A stretch of DNA of 64,000 bases from Pseudomonas entomophila L48 (GCF_000026105.1 NC_008027.1:4918501-4982500), one strand, 5' to 3'. Shown: positions 44,296 through 53,160, counted from the stretch's first letter. Program-made: numbers and translations. The notes: generated by a model not told the origin, from the letters alone.

Positions 44296-45594
44296 TTGAA
44301 CCATTCATTTTCCGGTATTTTGGTTCGCTATCTCCTTAAAAAAAAGGACAGCACGGCAGTGGTAGCTGAGGCCCAGAGCGCAACTGGGACAGCGGTTACT
44401 ACCGAAGTTGAGACTGCGGAATCAAAAGACGCGGGCCTTGGGCCACGACCGCTTCATTTACACGCAGCCCGAAAAGACGAGTTGCATGTCAACCTTTGGG
44501 AGACTGGTCAAGGGCACTTTTCGCCTTTTCTCGATATCGGCGTTATGGTCGGGATGCGTGCGGACGTTGAGGCCGTTGTAGTCGATCTTCCATGGTTGCT
44601 TGATGAAAAGCATGTCAGTGACCTTGGGTCGCGGCTGAATGGCGAGAAAAGCGTCGCGGCCATCTTCAACGAGGTTGTTCATTACGATGGTTTTGCGGAA
44701 GGAAATTTCGCAAATATTAGCTTTAGGAAAGATGGTCTCGATCACAAGCCATTTTCGCTTTTGAGGCTAAATTCGAACTCATTTAAAATTGAGCGAACCT
44801 ACTGGAGTGAGGGTGGAAGCTGCAGTCGGCTGGTGGTCAAGCTTCCCGAGATGAATCAAGATACGGTGAAGGAAGAAGATAGGCGAAAATCTGCATATAT
44901 TCGCTTTCGCATAAGAAATATTCCTCCATCAGTTTATTCGGTTAAGTTTAATCAAAAAGATCGGGCGCTTATTAGTTCGACGAATGAGACAAGAATCATT
45001 GATTTTCGTATTAATGTTTTGCGTGGTGTGCCTGAAGAGCTAATAAGCACAAATGTGCCGCTGTCGTTCCCGAAATTTGAAAGGATTCATTGCTTTCTTA
45101 CCACGTTGAGAGATGAAGAATGCGCGTCGGTAACCAATCATTATAAGGGATATCGGTCTCTGATGGATGAAGACGTCTGGAACGAATACATTCGCCTGGA
45201 TAGCTCCGTCGCTATATCCGACTCGAACAGTGTAAGGAATTATTTGGGGTATCAGTGGACCGCTTCGGCTGGGAAGGAGGCCGGTTCTTACGCAAAAGAT
45301 CTGGTGGTTTTAGGACGATTTACGAAGCTGCGTTCAAATTATTGGTCGATCACCAGATTTATTTTCTTGGTAATTCTCTTCGGGGCGGCCGGAAGTGGCA
45401 TATGGGACATTGGTACAGTTTGTGCGTTTGTCGATCCTCCGCCTAAGGATGTCGACTGTTCGCGCAAATACAGTCTCCTAACAACATACATTATCTGTGG
45501 TATTGTAATTATCGGCGCCATGCCATTTTTACGTTATCTTTGGAATTCTGTTCGGCCTAAGCTTGCCGCTTCGCTGGAAGAATTAACCCGCTAG
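44296..45594 (+). CDS. unknown protein with two C-terminal membrane helices
   Basis: I place the start at a TTG at 44296 with AGGAAGG just upstream (432 residues); the frame also runs 59 codons upstream through the inverted repeat and is unlikely to be coding there. Residues 1-340 look soluble and contain no motif I recognise. Two hydrophobic helices near the C-terminus (WSITRFIFLVILFGAAGSG and LLTTYIICGIVIIGAMPF) anchor it in the inner membrane. Codon use and GC are lower than the chromosome. It is convergent with, and overlaps by 38 bases, the GNAT gene of the neighbouring operon. Confidence 0.75.
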   Translation: MNHSFSGILVRYLLKKKDSTAVVAEAQSATGTAVTTEVETAESKDAGLGPRPLHLHAARKDELHVNLWETGQGHFSPFLDIGVMVGMRADVEAVVVDLPWLLDEKHVSDLGSRLNGEKSVAAIFNEVVHYDGFAEGNFANISFRKDGLDHKPFSLLRLNSNSFKIERTYWSEGGSCSRLVVKLPEMNQDTVKEEDRRKSAYIRFRIRNIPPSVYSVKFNQKDRALISSTNETRIIDFRINVLRGVPEELISTNVPLSFPKFERIHCFLTTLRDEECASVTNHYKGYRSLMDEDVWNEYIRLDSSVAISDSNSVRNYLGYQWTASAGKEAGSYAKDLVVLGRFTKLRSNYWSITRFIFLVILFGAAGSGIWDIGTVCAFVDPPPKDVDCSRKYSLLTTYIICGIVIIGAMPFLRYLWNSVRPKLAASLEELTR

Positions 45595-46159
45595 GGGAAA
45601 TTCTGGAGCTGATAGGCACCGGGATAAATTTAGGCTCAATCAGGCCATTGAAGCTAAGTTCGTCTTTCAATGGCCTGTAGTAGCTTTTGTATTCCTTCGC
45701 CAATTCAAAGCCATAGTGAGAAAAAAGCTTTTTGAAAGTGTCTCTTTGCTCTTCTGCTATGGAGAGAAGTGGCATATCGTTTTCTAGGTGTTCAAATGCT
45801 CGCTCAAATAGTCGAAGCCCGGTGCCAGAGCCTTGGAACTCGGGCATGACTCGCAAGCAACAAAGCTTCTGCTCTATCCCATCGTCCTTTATTATCGCCA
45901 GGCCCGAAAAGCGGCGCCGATAATATTCCACTAAGATGCTTCTTTCGCCGGACAGTATTCCCGGCAATACTTTGGACTCCAGCCACTGATCGAAAAGCGG
46001 ATAGTATCCGGACAGTCCGAATAGAGAAGTTCTTATAAAACCCCCTATTTGAGGAAAAGAATCCGGATTCGCAATTATGAAATCTCGATCAATAATCTTG
46101 GTCGAATTCAAAAGCAGGCGCAACTCCGAGTTAGCATTAAGTAATGACTGATTGGCCAT
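45557..46159 (-). CDS. GNAT-family N-acetyltransferase
   Basis: The 200-residue protein has the acetyl-CoA-binding motif A as CLRVMPEFQGSGTGLRLFER, with a following helix and the YGFELAKEYKSYY end segment. It is the last gene of the kinase/GNAT-ASCH/ASCH/GNAT operon and starts 1 base after the ASCH stop with GAGG six bases upstream. The substrate is unknown; stand-alone GNATs in such sets may be toxins, nucleobase modifiers or self-protection enzymes. Confidence 0.82.
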   Translation of the reverse strand: MANQSLLNANSELRLLLNSTKIIDRDFIIANPDSFPQIGGFIRTSLFGLSGYYPLFDQWLESKVLPGILSGERSILVEYYRRRFSGLAIIKDDGIEQKLCCLRVMPEFQGSGTGLRLFERAFEHLENDMPLLSIAEEQRDTFKKLFSHYGFELAKEYKSYYRPLKDELSFNGLIEPKFIPVPISSRISPSGLILPAKRQA

Positions 46160-46160
46160 G

Positions 46161-46577
46161 CTACACCTCTAGCTCTCGCTGCTTATACCTGGCGAATTCA
46201 TCACTCTTAATATATCTGAAAGACTGAGGGGGAGTAGTGCCAACCCCCAGCTCGGAAAGGCATTTGGGCTCTGCGTATTGTTTAACCTCTCCAACGGCAA
46301 TCGCCACAGCTTGTTCTTTGCCGTGGTAATACGAGTCGAAGAAATGCCTATCGATACCTGCGTGCCTCTTAGTGCGCTCCCATATTTTAGAGGGCGAGTC
46401 AATGAGGATTCGAAGAATTTCGAACTCGCCAACAAGTTTCCCAATAGGCTTGGTGGCGTAGATAATAACTGTGCTAACGCTACTATCGTTAAATCCGACT
46501 TTTCTGAATTCGAATTTCTTCTCGCCGCTTAAAATCTTTCGAGCATATTCAGGTTTAATCGATAATAATACTTTCAT
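46161..46577 (-). CDS. ASCH-domain protein
   Basis: The 138-residue protein begins MKVLLSIKPEYARKILSGEK with FEFRKVGF after it, the standard ASCH/PUA-like start, and has the later PIGKLVGEFEI strand. ASCH proteins bind RNA or nucleosides, and one bacterial branch hydrolyses N4-acetylcytidine. The start overlaps the preceding GNAT-fusion gene by 23 bases, so they are translationally coupled. Confidence 0.88.
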   Translation of the reverse strand: MKVLLSIKPEYARKILSGEKKFEFRKVGFNDSSVSTVIIYATKPIGKLVGEFEILRILIDSPSKIWERTKRHAGIDRHFFDSYYHGKEQAVAIAVGEVKQYAEPKCLSELGVGTTPPQSFRYIKSDEFARYKQRELEV

Positions 46578-47613
46578 TAATTTCGCCCTTCTCCGCGATC
46601 CACCTAATTTGAGTTTCGTTGAGAGCAATAAAATCCCATCTAGTCCGGGTGCTAATATTGCATTCCTCAATGAGGCGGCCGCGAATGATTCTTTTTTTCA
46701 GGGCGGCACTATATGTAAAGCGTATTATATACGATCTTTGCTTGTTAGTAAAATATTCTTTTAATTGCTCAGTGGTGAATATGCTGTAAGGCTTGGTGTA
46801 TTTAATGAATTGCGACTCAGTGGCGAAGGATTTTATCTGTCGAACTTCCTCTACTACTCCAATTGAAGAAACCACAGATCGATAAAACGCCTTTCCCTTT
46901 CCGTCGGATGTTCGATAAATGGCGACCGTATCGCCTGGTTTCATTACCTTGGTCCGTGAGATTCCTGAGATGTAAACCTTGTGAATGCTGTTGGTGTGTG
47001 ACACATCCTGAACAATGTCGTGGTTTTCGTTGTTTAAGATGGAGTCTGGGAGGAAAGAGGAGTGGTACTCCGGGTAGATGGCTAGCAAATAGTGTTTGCG
47101 GCCAGCAATACTGAAGTGGGGGAAGTCCTTGGTCACATCACTCGTTAGTGTTTTGAGCTCTCGGACATAAACGTTTTCAATGCCGTTTTTCCCAATTTTT
47201 CTTCCGTGTAAAACAAAGCCATAGCGCTCAATCAATGAAATTAAGCCGCTATGTTTTTCAAAAATGGTAACGTACATATAGTCGGCACGTTCAATCATAG
47301 CATGGTCGAAGGCTTTTTTTAAAAAACGCTCTCCAAGCTTGGTGCCATGTGCGTTTATTTTTAACGTCCCGACTTTTACGCTAAGTCCGCCTGGCAGTGG
47401 CGGCGAAATCTTGTCGTCGGGCTGATCCTCTCTTTTGAGATAGAGGAAACCATCAAGACGCTTGCGAGAGTTGAAGAAAACGTAGGCTTCGGCGCCGTCT
47501 TGGGCCTTTCTTTTGAACCACTCTTCAAATTCGGCGTAATCTGATTTCAACGAAGAGAAGAAGTCGTCAGAAATATCAATATTACTAAATTTTTCATATT
47601 TAAGGCTTTTCAA
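46555..47613 (-). CDS. GNAT acetyltransferase fused to ASCH/EVE-like (PUA-like) domain
   Basis: The 352-residue protein starts at a TTG with GGAG seven bases upstream. Residues 1-150 are a GNAT-like fold (VGTLKINAHGTKLGERFLKK, then YVTIFEKHSGLISLIERYGF). From about residue 165 a second domain includes the KPGDTVAIYRTSDGKGKAFYRSVV strand pair and SVVSSIGVVEEVRQI, resembling PUA-like EVE/ASCH folds that recognise modified bases. It lies 3 bases after the kinase gene. A role in modified-nucleotide handling is an inference. Confidence 0.82.
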   Translation of the reverse strand: MKSLKYEKFSNIDISDDFFSSLKSDYAEFEEWFKRKAQDGAEAYVFFNSRKRLDGFLYLKREDQPDDKISPPLPGGLSVKVGTLKINAHGTKLGERFLKKAFDHAMIERADYMYVTIFEKHSGLISLIERYGFVLHGRKIGKNGIENVYVRELKTLTSDVTKDFPHFSIAGRKHYLLAIYPEYHSSFLPDSILNNENHDIVQDVSHTNSIHKVYISGISRTKVMKPGDTVAIYRTSDGKGKAFYRSVVSSIGVVEEVRQIKSFATESQFIKYTKPYSIFTTEQLKEYFTNKQRSYIIRFTYSAALKKRIIRGRLIEECNISTRTRWDFIALNETQIRWIAEKGEINESIIID

Positions 47614-47616
47614 TCC

Positions 47617-48195
47617 CTAGCTCCTTGGACTGACGTTTTTTGGCCATGCTGATACTTCGTACAGAAAACCATCATCCATGTCAAGTGGCGTATCGCCATT
47701 ACGAATTACGTAAGGGATTTCTCTGGATAGACAGTATTTGATTGCCTGCTCCCTCTCTGCGTTCATTAGCTCAACTATTAGAGGGATTTTCCAGGTTGCC
47801 CTGTCTCGCAAGGTCAGTCGTTCGGCCACAATCTCAGGTGCCGACTGAACTAGGATGGTGCCGGTGATTTGCAGTTCGTCAAAAACCTTTGAGTCTATGC
47901 TTGTGGCTGATCCATCACTGCTGAGTAGTACGAAATGACCGTCCAGTATGAAAAATGGGGTGTGGCGTTTTACTGCGTTCACAGCCGAAATCAGAGCGTG
48001 TTGGTTTTCTCTAATTTGGCGTGCTCTCTTGTCCTCGCTCCATGACTGATCCTTACTCCATGCCTTTATGAGGGTGCTCGCGGAGTAGGTAGGTACCCCT
48101 AAAGCCTTTGATAGGCCAGAGCAGAAAGTCGTTTTGCCCGATCCATGAATTCCCGCAACGAATATCACATCCGCTTCCTTAGTCTGGAAAACCAT
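47617..48195 (-). CDS. P-loop kinase-like ATPase
   Basis: The 192-residue protein has a Walker A motif (FVAGIHGSGKTTFCSGLSKA), a likely Walker B/lid region (FFILDGHFVLL) and a region rich in Arg (ERLTLRDRATWK) typical of adenylate-kinase-like folds. It begins MVFQTKEADVIF. It is the first gene of the operon. It resembles small nucleotide or polynucleotide kinases more than AAA+ motors; the substrate is unknown. Confidence 0.8.
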   Translation of the reverse strand: MVFQTKEADVIFVAGIHGSGKTTFCSGLSKALGVPTYSASTLIKAWSKDQSWSEDKRARQIRENQHALISAVNAVKRHTPFFILDGHFVLLSSDGSATSIDSKVFDELQITGTILVQSAPEIVAERLTLRDRATWKIPLIVELMNAEREQAIKYCLSREIPYVIRNGDTPLDMDDGFLYEVSAWPKNVSPRS

Positions 48196-49422
48196 AATAT
48201 ATAGCCTTTGGTTCTAGCTATTTAGAAAATTAGGAATAACGGTGACTATTCATCTAATCGTATATTAATCGCTCAGCTTTTTGGATAGTTCACGATGTTG
48301 CTTGGGGTGAGCGCGCGCCTGCGACGCTTTGGGTCTAGGAGCACGAGGGGCGTGGCAGCAGATACGCCTTTTTGGACTTCGAGAGCTGATGGGAGGCTTA
48401 GGAGCCGAATTCGATGCGCGTCCACTCTAGCTAAAGGAGAGCGCTGATTGAACCCTATGCGCAGACCAGCAAGAAATCCGAGGCAGGTATCGCGGCACTC
48501 GCGGCTCAATTCATTGATTTGGCGATCACAGAAATCCGCAATACGGATGGATGAGCCTGATCGAAGCCGCGAGCGCGGCAGATGAAAAATTCCCAGGCCG
48601 AAGCGAAGGTGGCAGTTGATGCGCTTGATGGGCTGCTCCAGGCGGAGCTTAGTTGCTGGGCAGCGTTCCGATTAGATGGAGCTTCCAGGTCCGCGCCATA
48701 CCTGTAGGAGCCGCGCTTGCCGGGCGATTGGCCGCGAAGTAGGTAAACGAGACAGAGGCGGTCGAGCAAGTGGCCACGGGCTCCTGCACATCTAGCATGG
48801 AAAGAAAGCGTTTCTACGCAAAAGGGGGATCAAAAACCCGGATCAGCTGGCGGCTTTCATCGCCTCACTCATGGCAAAGGGCACCGAGATCTACCACGAC
48901 GCCAATCATCCTCTAGCGTCTAAAAAGCGCATCACACTGCTGCAAACGCTAGACGGGACGCTAACGCTAGAACCACGCGAGGGAGATCGCGTACTCGGAT
49001 TCCATGACTCGGTAGTGACCTGGACGCCCCAGCCCACCCCATGAGGAACCAAAGTCAGTGAAATCATGATCGATTGGGCAAAAGAAAAGGCGACCCTTGT
49101 GGGGTCGCCTTCGGATGTGAATGAGGCTGTAGTCGCAGCGATTCTTTAGTTTCCAGATCTACGACCCTTAAGGTCAGAACCCAGTCAAATCAACGGCCAT
49201 ATGGTGGGGCCTATCGACTGTCCCTACGTCAGTGAGTGCCAGCTTCACTGCTGCCGGATTCGGGGGGCCAATTACTGGCAAGCCATGCCCAAACATGCAC
49301 GGTTGCAGTCCTCGGTGCTCATCCTCGAAGATTTGCATGGATAGGTCAAACCACCAGTACTCGGTAATTTGTTTCAGCGGGCGACTCGCCTTGCCCTGGG
49401 CCTATCGACTTTTTCGAAGCAC
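48196..49422. other. gene-poor region with remnants at the right end of the island
   Basis: No full gene is supported. The right inverted repeat is at 48654-48738. Open but truncated frames are seen: 48438-48552 (ends FIDLAITEIRNTDG, AAAGGAG upstream), an ATG frame at 48551 of 22 codons, and 48840-49044 (contains IASLMAKGTEIYHDANHPLA, no convincing start; a Met at 48874 would give 56 residues). The 13-mer GGGCCTATCGACT occurs at about 49207 and again at about 49399. These look like decayed small genes and recombination scars. Confidence 0.55.
48654..48738. repeat. right inverted repeat of the AT-rich module
   Basis: This is the inverted partner of 44132-44220. Its complement contains CGGCAAGCGCGGCTCCTACA, then GTATGGCGCGGACCTGGA and GCTCCATCTAATC. 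Pairing differs by about six substitutions and a few single-base to 4-base gaps. Confidence 0.85.
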
Positions 49423-49450
49423 AAAAAAGGCCTGCATCGCTGCAAGCCTT
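49423..49450 (-). terminator. terminator of the tRNA-Thr gene
   Basis: On the minus strand AAGGCTTGCAGCGATGCAGG forms a hairpin followed by six T residues, ten bases downstream of the tRNA. Confidence 0.85.
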
Positions 49451-49459
49451 CTTGATTTC

Positions 49460-49535
49460 TGGTGCCGGAGACAGGAATCGAACCTGCGACCTTCGCGTTA
49501 CGAGTGCGCTGCTCTACCGACTGAGCTACACCGGC
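49460..49535 (-). tRNA. tRNA-Thr (CGT)
   Basis: A cloverleaf is present on the minus strand with acceptor GCCGGTG/TCTCCGGC-type pairing, D arm GCTCAGTCGGTAGAGC, anticodon CGT in ACTCGTAAC, T arm GCAGG-TTCGATT-CCTGT and encoded CCA. Position 39 is C opposite A31, an A-C mismatch at the base of the anticodon loop. The gene sits at the right edge of the accessory island. Confidence 0.95.
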
Positions 49536-49593
49536 GTGTTGCGCAACGTACCATTGCCGTGTCCGTTACGCAAACCCCTGTTTCACCTCACTT

Positions 49594-50004
49594 TCACGGC
49601 GCCTTGCAGCCATTCGGCGCGAGGTCTTCCTCCACCGTGGTCACACAACTCCACCCGGCCTGGGTGCGAGCCAGGGTCACGGTCTTGCCCAACACATTGG
49701 CCGGTGCGTCGGCCAGGGTGCAGGCGATGCTGGCGGTGCCGTCGGCCGCCGTGCCGCTGGCGGTGATCGCGCAATGGGTGGTGGCGGGCTGGCCGCCGAG
49801 GCTGGCGACGTCGGGCACATCCTTGCCTTCGTTCAGGCGGATGTCCATCGGTGTTTTCAGCGCGGAGATTTCCAGCAGCGCCGCCGCAGCTTTGGCCCGG
49901 GCCTGGTGGTTGGTGTACATGGGGATGGCGATGGTCGCCAGGATGCCGATGATCGCGACGACGATCATCAGTTCGATCAGGGTGATACCTCGTTGCCCTT
50001 TCAT
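49594..50004 (-). CDS. pilA: type IV major pilin
   Basis: The 136-residue prepilin starts [20 protein letters not shown], with the cleavage after Gly6 and Glu5 of the mature protein. The residue after the cleavage site is Ile where Phe/Met is most usual. The C-terminal Cys pair ([16 protein letters not shown]) forms the D-region loop. The ATG at 50004 has GGAAG eight bases upstream. It is divergent from pilC, as in P. aeruginosa but with no pilB between. Confidence 0.95.
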   Translation of the reverse strand: MKGQRGITLIELMIVVAIIGILATIAIPMYTNHQARAKAAAALLEISALKTPMDIRLNEGKDVPDVASLGGQPATTHCAITASGTAADGTASIACTLADAPANVLGKTVTLARTQAGWSCVTTVEEDLAPNGCKAP

Positions 50005-50231
50005 GAACGGTCTTCCTTCGTAATACATGGAGGCGCGGTCGGCGCATGTTCAACTTTTCGGCGCCCCGGCCGGCAGGCGCGCAGTAGGCCTGAACCGACA
50101 CCTTTTGTCACCCCTGCACGGCAGGGCGTCATCTTCGCTGAACTACTCTAGTGAGCGTCATGGAAACGCGCTCGCCCTCGGGCCCGGCAAGCTGTTACGG
50201 GGCTTGTCGCCGCACTGCAAAGGACCTTCGC

Positions 50232-51440
50232 ATGCCACCGTCTACCCGCCTCTACGCCTGGGAGGGCATCGATGCCTCCGGCGCTCGTCAGCACGGCCAG
50301 CAACCGGGGCGCAGCCCTGCATTCGTGCAGGCCTGGCTGCAGCGCCAGGGCATTCGGGCCACGCGGGTGAAGTTGGCGGGTGGGTTCCAGTGGCGCTGGC
50401 CGCAGCGGGCGGGCAAGCCGGATGCGCCGGGGTTCAGCCGGCAACTGGCGACCTTGCTGACGGCGGGAGTGCCGTTGTTGCAGGCGTTCGAGGTGATGGC
50501 GCGCAGCACGGTGGACAGCGGCATGGCGGTGTTGCTGGCGCGGTTGAAACAGGATGTGGCGGCGGGGCTTGGGCTGGCGGAGGCGTTGCAGCGGCATCCG
50601 GCGTGGTTCGATGCGCTGTATTGCAACCTGGTGCGGGTGGGCGAGCAGTCGGGCACGCTGGACCGGCAGCTGGAGCAGATGGCGGGGATGCTGGAGAAGC
50701 GCCAGGCGCTGCGGCAGAAGGTGCGCAAGGCGATGCTGTATCCGGCGGTGTTGCTGCTGACCGGGCTCGGGGTGGCGGCGTTGTTGCTGTTGGAGGTGGT
50801 GCCGCGCTTTCAGGGGCTGTTCGCCAGTTTCGACAAGGCGCTGCCGGCGTTCACCCAGTGGGTGATCGATTTATCCACAGGGCTGGGCAATCACCTGGGG
50901 TGGCTGGTGCTGTTGATAACTGTGTTGGGGATTGGTGGGCGGGAGGTTTATCGGCGGCATCTGCCGGCGCGGCTGTGGATGGTGCGCTGGGGGCTGCGGG
51001 TGCCGGTGGTCGGCACCTTGCTCGGGCAGGCGGCGTTGGCGCGGTTTGCGCGCAGCCTGGCGACATCTTATGCAGCGGGCGTGGCGTTGCTGGATGCGCT
51101 GGCAACGGTGGCGCCGGTCAGTGGCAACTGCCTGCATGAGCGGGCGATCCTGGCGTTGCGCCAGCACGTGGCCAATGGGGCCAGCCTGCAACAGGCGATG
51201 GAGGCGGACGGGCTGTTCCCGCCGCTGCTGCGCCAGCTGGTGGCGGTCGGCGAGGCCAGTGGCACCCTCGACACCATGCTGGACAAGGCCGCGCTACATT
51301 ACGAAGAGCAGGTGAGCCAGGCGCTGGAGCAGTTGACCACGCTGCTGGAGCCGGCCATCGTGCTGATCCTCGGGCTGCTGGTGGGGGGCCTTGTCGTGGC
51401 GATGTACTTGCCGATCTTCCAGTTGGGTAGCCTGATCTGA
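50232..51440 (+). CDS. pilC: type IV pilus inner-membrane platform protein
   Basis: The 402-residue GspF/PilC-family protein has the duplicated F domain (FSRQLATLLTAGVPLLQAFE and FARSLATSYAAGVALLDALA) and the YPAVLLL and LEPAIVLILG helices. The ATG at 50232 has AAGGA seven bases upstream. It anchors the pilus assembly ATPase. pilB, which normally precedes it, is absent. Confidence 0.95.
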   Translation: MPPSTRLYAWEGIDASGARQHGQQPGRSPAFVQAWLQRQGIRATRVKLAGGFQWRWPQRAGKPDAPGFSRQLATLLTAGVPLLQAFEVMARSTVDSGMAVLLARLKQDVAAGLGLAEALQRHPAWFDALYCNLVRVGEQSGTLDRQLEQMAGMLEKRQALRQKVRKAMLYPAVLLLTGLGVAALLLLEVVPRFQGLFASFDKALPAFTQWVIDLSTGLGNHLGWLVLLITVLGIGGREVYRRHLPARLWMVRWGLRVPVVGTLLGQAALARFARSLATSYAAGVALLDALATVAPVSGNCLHERAILALRQHVANGASLQQAMEADGLFPPLLRQLVAVGEASGTLDTMLDKAALHYEEQVSQALEQLTTLLEPAIVLILGLLVGGLVVAMYLPIFQLGSLI

Positions 51441-51442
51441 AC

Positions 51443-52309
51443 ATGAATGCCTGGGCCGTCGTCGTCGATCATCCGCCGTTCTTTTACACCCTGGCCGCGG
51501 TGCTGGGGTTGCTGGTGGGCAGTTTTCTCAATGTGCTGGCGTATCGGCTGCCGGTGATGCTCGAGCGCCAGTGGCAGCGGGAGGCGCAGGAGGTGCTGGG
51601 GCTGCCGCAGGCCGAGTACGAGCGCTTCGACCTGTGCTTGCCCGCGTCGCGTTGCCCCCACTGCCAGCGCCCGATCCGGGCGTGGGAAAACATTCCGGTG
51701 TTGAGTTACCTGGCCTTGCGCGGGCGTTGCTCGGGGTGCAAGGCGCGGATCAGTGCGCGTTATCCACTGGTGGAGCTGGCCACCGCCCTGCTGTCGTTGC
51801 TGGTGGCCTGGCATTTCGGGCCCGGTGTGGAAGCGCTGGCGGTGATGCTGCTGACCTGGGGCCTGATCGGCTTGAGCCTGATCGATGCCGAGCACCAGTT
51901 GCTGCCGGATGTGCTGGTGCTGCCGCTGTTGTGGCTGGGGCTGGTGGTCAATGCCTTCGGGCTGCTGGTGCCGCTGGCCGACGCGGTGTGGGGCGCGGTG
52001 GCGGGTTACCTGAGCCTGTGGGCGGTGTACTGGGTGTTCAAGCTGGTGACCGGCAAGGAGGGCATGGGCTTTGGCGACTTCAAGCTACTGGCCATGCTCG
52101 GGGCCTGGGGTGGTTGGCAGATCTTGCCGCTGACCTTGATGCTGGCCTCGCTGGTGGGGGCGCTGATCGGGCTGGCGCTGGTACGTTTGAAGCGCACGCA
52201 AATGGGCGCTGCGCTACCTTTCGGGCCTTATCTGGCGATTGCGGGGTGGATCGCCGTGCTCTGGGGTGATGAAATAGTCGCTTCTTACCTGCAACTGCTT
52301 GGAACCTGA
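51443..52309 (+). CDS. pilD: prepilin leader peptidase/N-methyltransferase
   Basis: The 288-residue integral membrane aspartyl protease has the two CxxC pairs (CPHCQRP and CSGCKARI) and the catalytic Asp residues in [11 protein letters not shown] and [11 protein letters not shown]. It cleaves prepilins and type II pseudopilins and methylates the new N-terminus. It begins 2 bases after pilC and its stop overlaps the coaE start by one base. Confidence 0.97.
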   Translation: MNAWAVVVDHPPFFYTLAAVLGLLVGSFLNVLAYRLPVMLERQWQREAQEVLGLPQAEYERFDLCLPASRCPHCQRPIRAWENIPVLSYLALRGRCSGCKARISARYPLVELATALLSLLVAWHFGPGVEALAVMLLTWGLIGLSLIDAEHQLLPDVLVLPLLWLGLVVNAFGLLVPLADAVWGAVAGYLSLWAVYWVFKLVTGKEGMGFGDFKLLAMLGAWGGWQILPLTLMLASLVGALIGLALVRLKRTQMGAALPFGPYLAIAGWIAVLWGDEIVASYLQLLGT

Positions 52310-52932
52310 TGAGCACAGCGCCTTTCACCCCCTGGATTCTCGGCCTGACCGGCGGCATCGGCAGCGGCAAGAGCGCCGCCGCCGAGCGTTTCGTCGAGCT
52401 GGGCGTGCACCTGGTCGACGCCGACCAGGCCGCGCGCTGGGTTGTCGAGCCGGGGCGCCCTGCCCTGGCCCGTATCGTCGAGCGCTTCGGCCCCGGCGTG
52501 CTGCTGGAGGATGGCCAGCTCGACCGTGGCGCCCTGCGCCAGCAGATCTTCGCTGACCCTGCGCAACGGCAATGGCTGGAGCAGCTGCTGCACCCGCTGA
52601 TCGGCCAGGAGATTTTCAGCTACCTGGCCAAGGCCGAGACGCCCTATGCGGTGTATGTGTCGCCGCTGCTGATCGAGTCGGGGCAGTTCAGCAAGACCCA
52701 GCGCATCCTGGTGATCGATGCGCCGACCGAGTTGCAGGTGCAGCGCACTCTGCAACGGGACAACACCAGCCCCGAGCAGGTGCAGGCGATTCTCAAGGCC
52801 CAGCTGGCCCGGGAAGAGCGCCTGCGCCATGCCGATGATGTGGTGGTCAATGATCGTGACCTGCAATCGCTGCACGACGAGATCGACCGCCTGCACCACT
52901 TTTACCTGACTTTGCGAGGAGGCCAGCCATGA
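52309..52932 (+). CDS. coaE: dephospho-CoA kinase
   Basis: The 207-residue kinase phosphorylates dephospho-CoA in the last step of CoA synthesis. The P-loop is [16 protein letters not shown] and the LVDADQAAR and VVEPG segments follow. The end overlaps yacG by 4 bases. Confidence 0.96.
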   Translation: MSTAPFTPWILGLTGGIGSGKSAAAERFVELGVHLVDADQAARWVVEPGRPALARIVERFGPGVLLEDGQLDRGALRQQIFADPAQRQWLEQLLHPLIGQEIFSYLAKAETPYAVYVSPLLIESGQFSKTQRILVIDAPTELQVQRTLQRDNTSPEQVQAILKAQLAREERLRHADDVVVNDRDLQSLHDEIDRLHHFYLTLRGGQP

Positions 52933-53129
52933 GCCAGCCGATGACCGTTGATTGCCCGACCTGTGGGGCGCCTGTGGAATGGGGGGAGAAGAGCCCGTTC
53001 CGGCCGTTTTGCTCGGACCGCTGCAAGTTGATCGACCTGGGGGCCTGGGCGGCCGAGGAGCATAAGATCGCGGGGGCCGAAGAGTCCGAGGATGAGTTGT
53101 ATTCGGGGGATCTGGAGCCGCGGCATTGA
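52929..53129 (+). CDS. yacG: DNA gyrase inhibitor YacG
   Basis: The 66-residue zinc-finger protein has the four Cys in [11 protein letters not shown] and [18 protein letters not shown]. YacG binds GyrB and blocks gyrase. It is the last gene of the pilC-pilD-coaE-yacG operon. Confidence 0.95.
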   Translation: MSQPMTVDCPTCGAPVEWGEKSPFRPFCSDRCKLIDLGAWAAEEHKIAGAEESEDELYSGDLEPRH

Positions 53130-53160
53130 CCTGGTTTTTGGGTTGGCTGTGATGGCCTCT

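Noticed and set aside
48273..48769. Two minus-strand frames of 78 and 87 codons
   Set aside because: Neither has a ribosome site or recognisable sequence; one runs through the inverted repeat.
49460..49535. tRNA-Thr as an integrase attachment site for the island
   Set aside because: I could not find a duplicated 3' tRNA segment at the left side of the island, and no integrase gene is present, so attL/attR cannot be supported.
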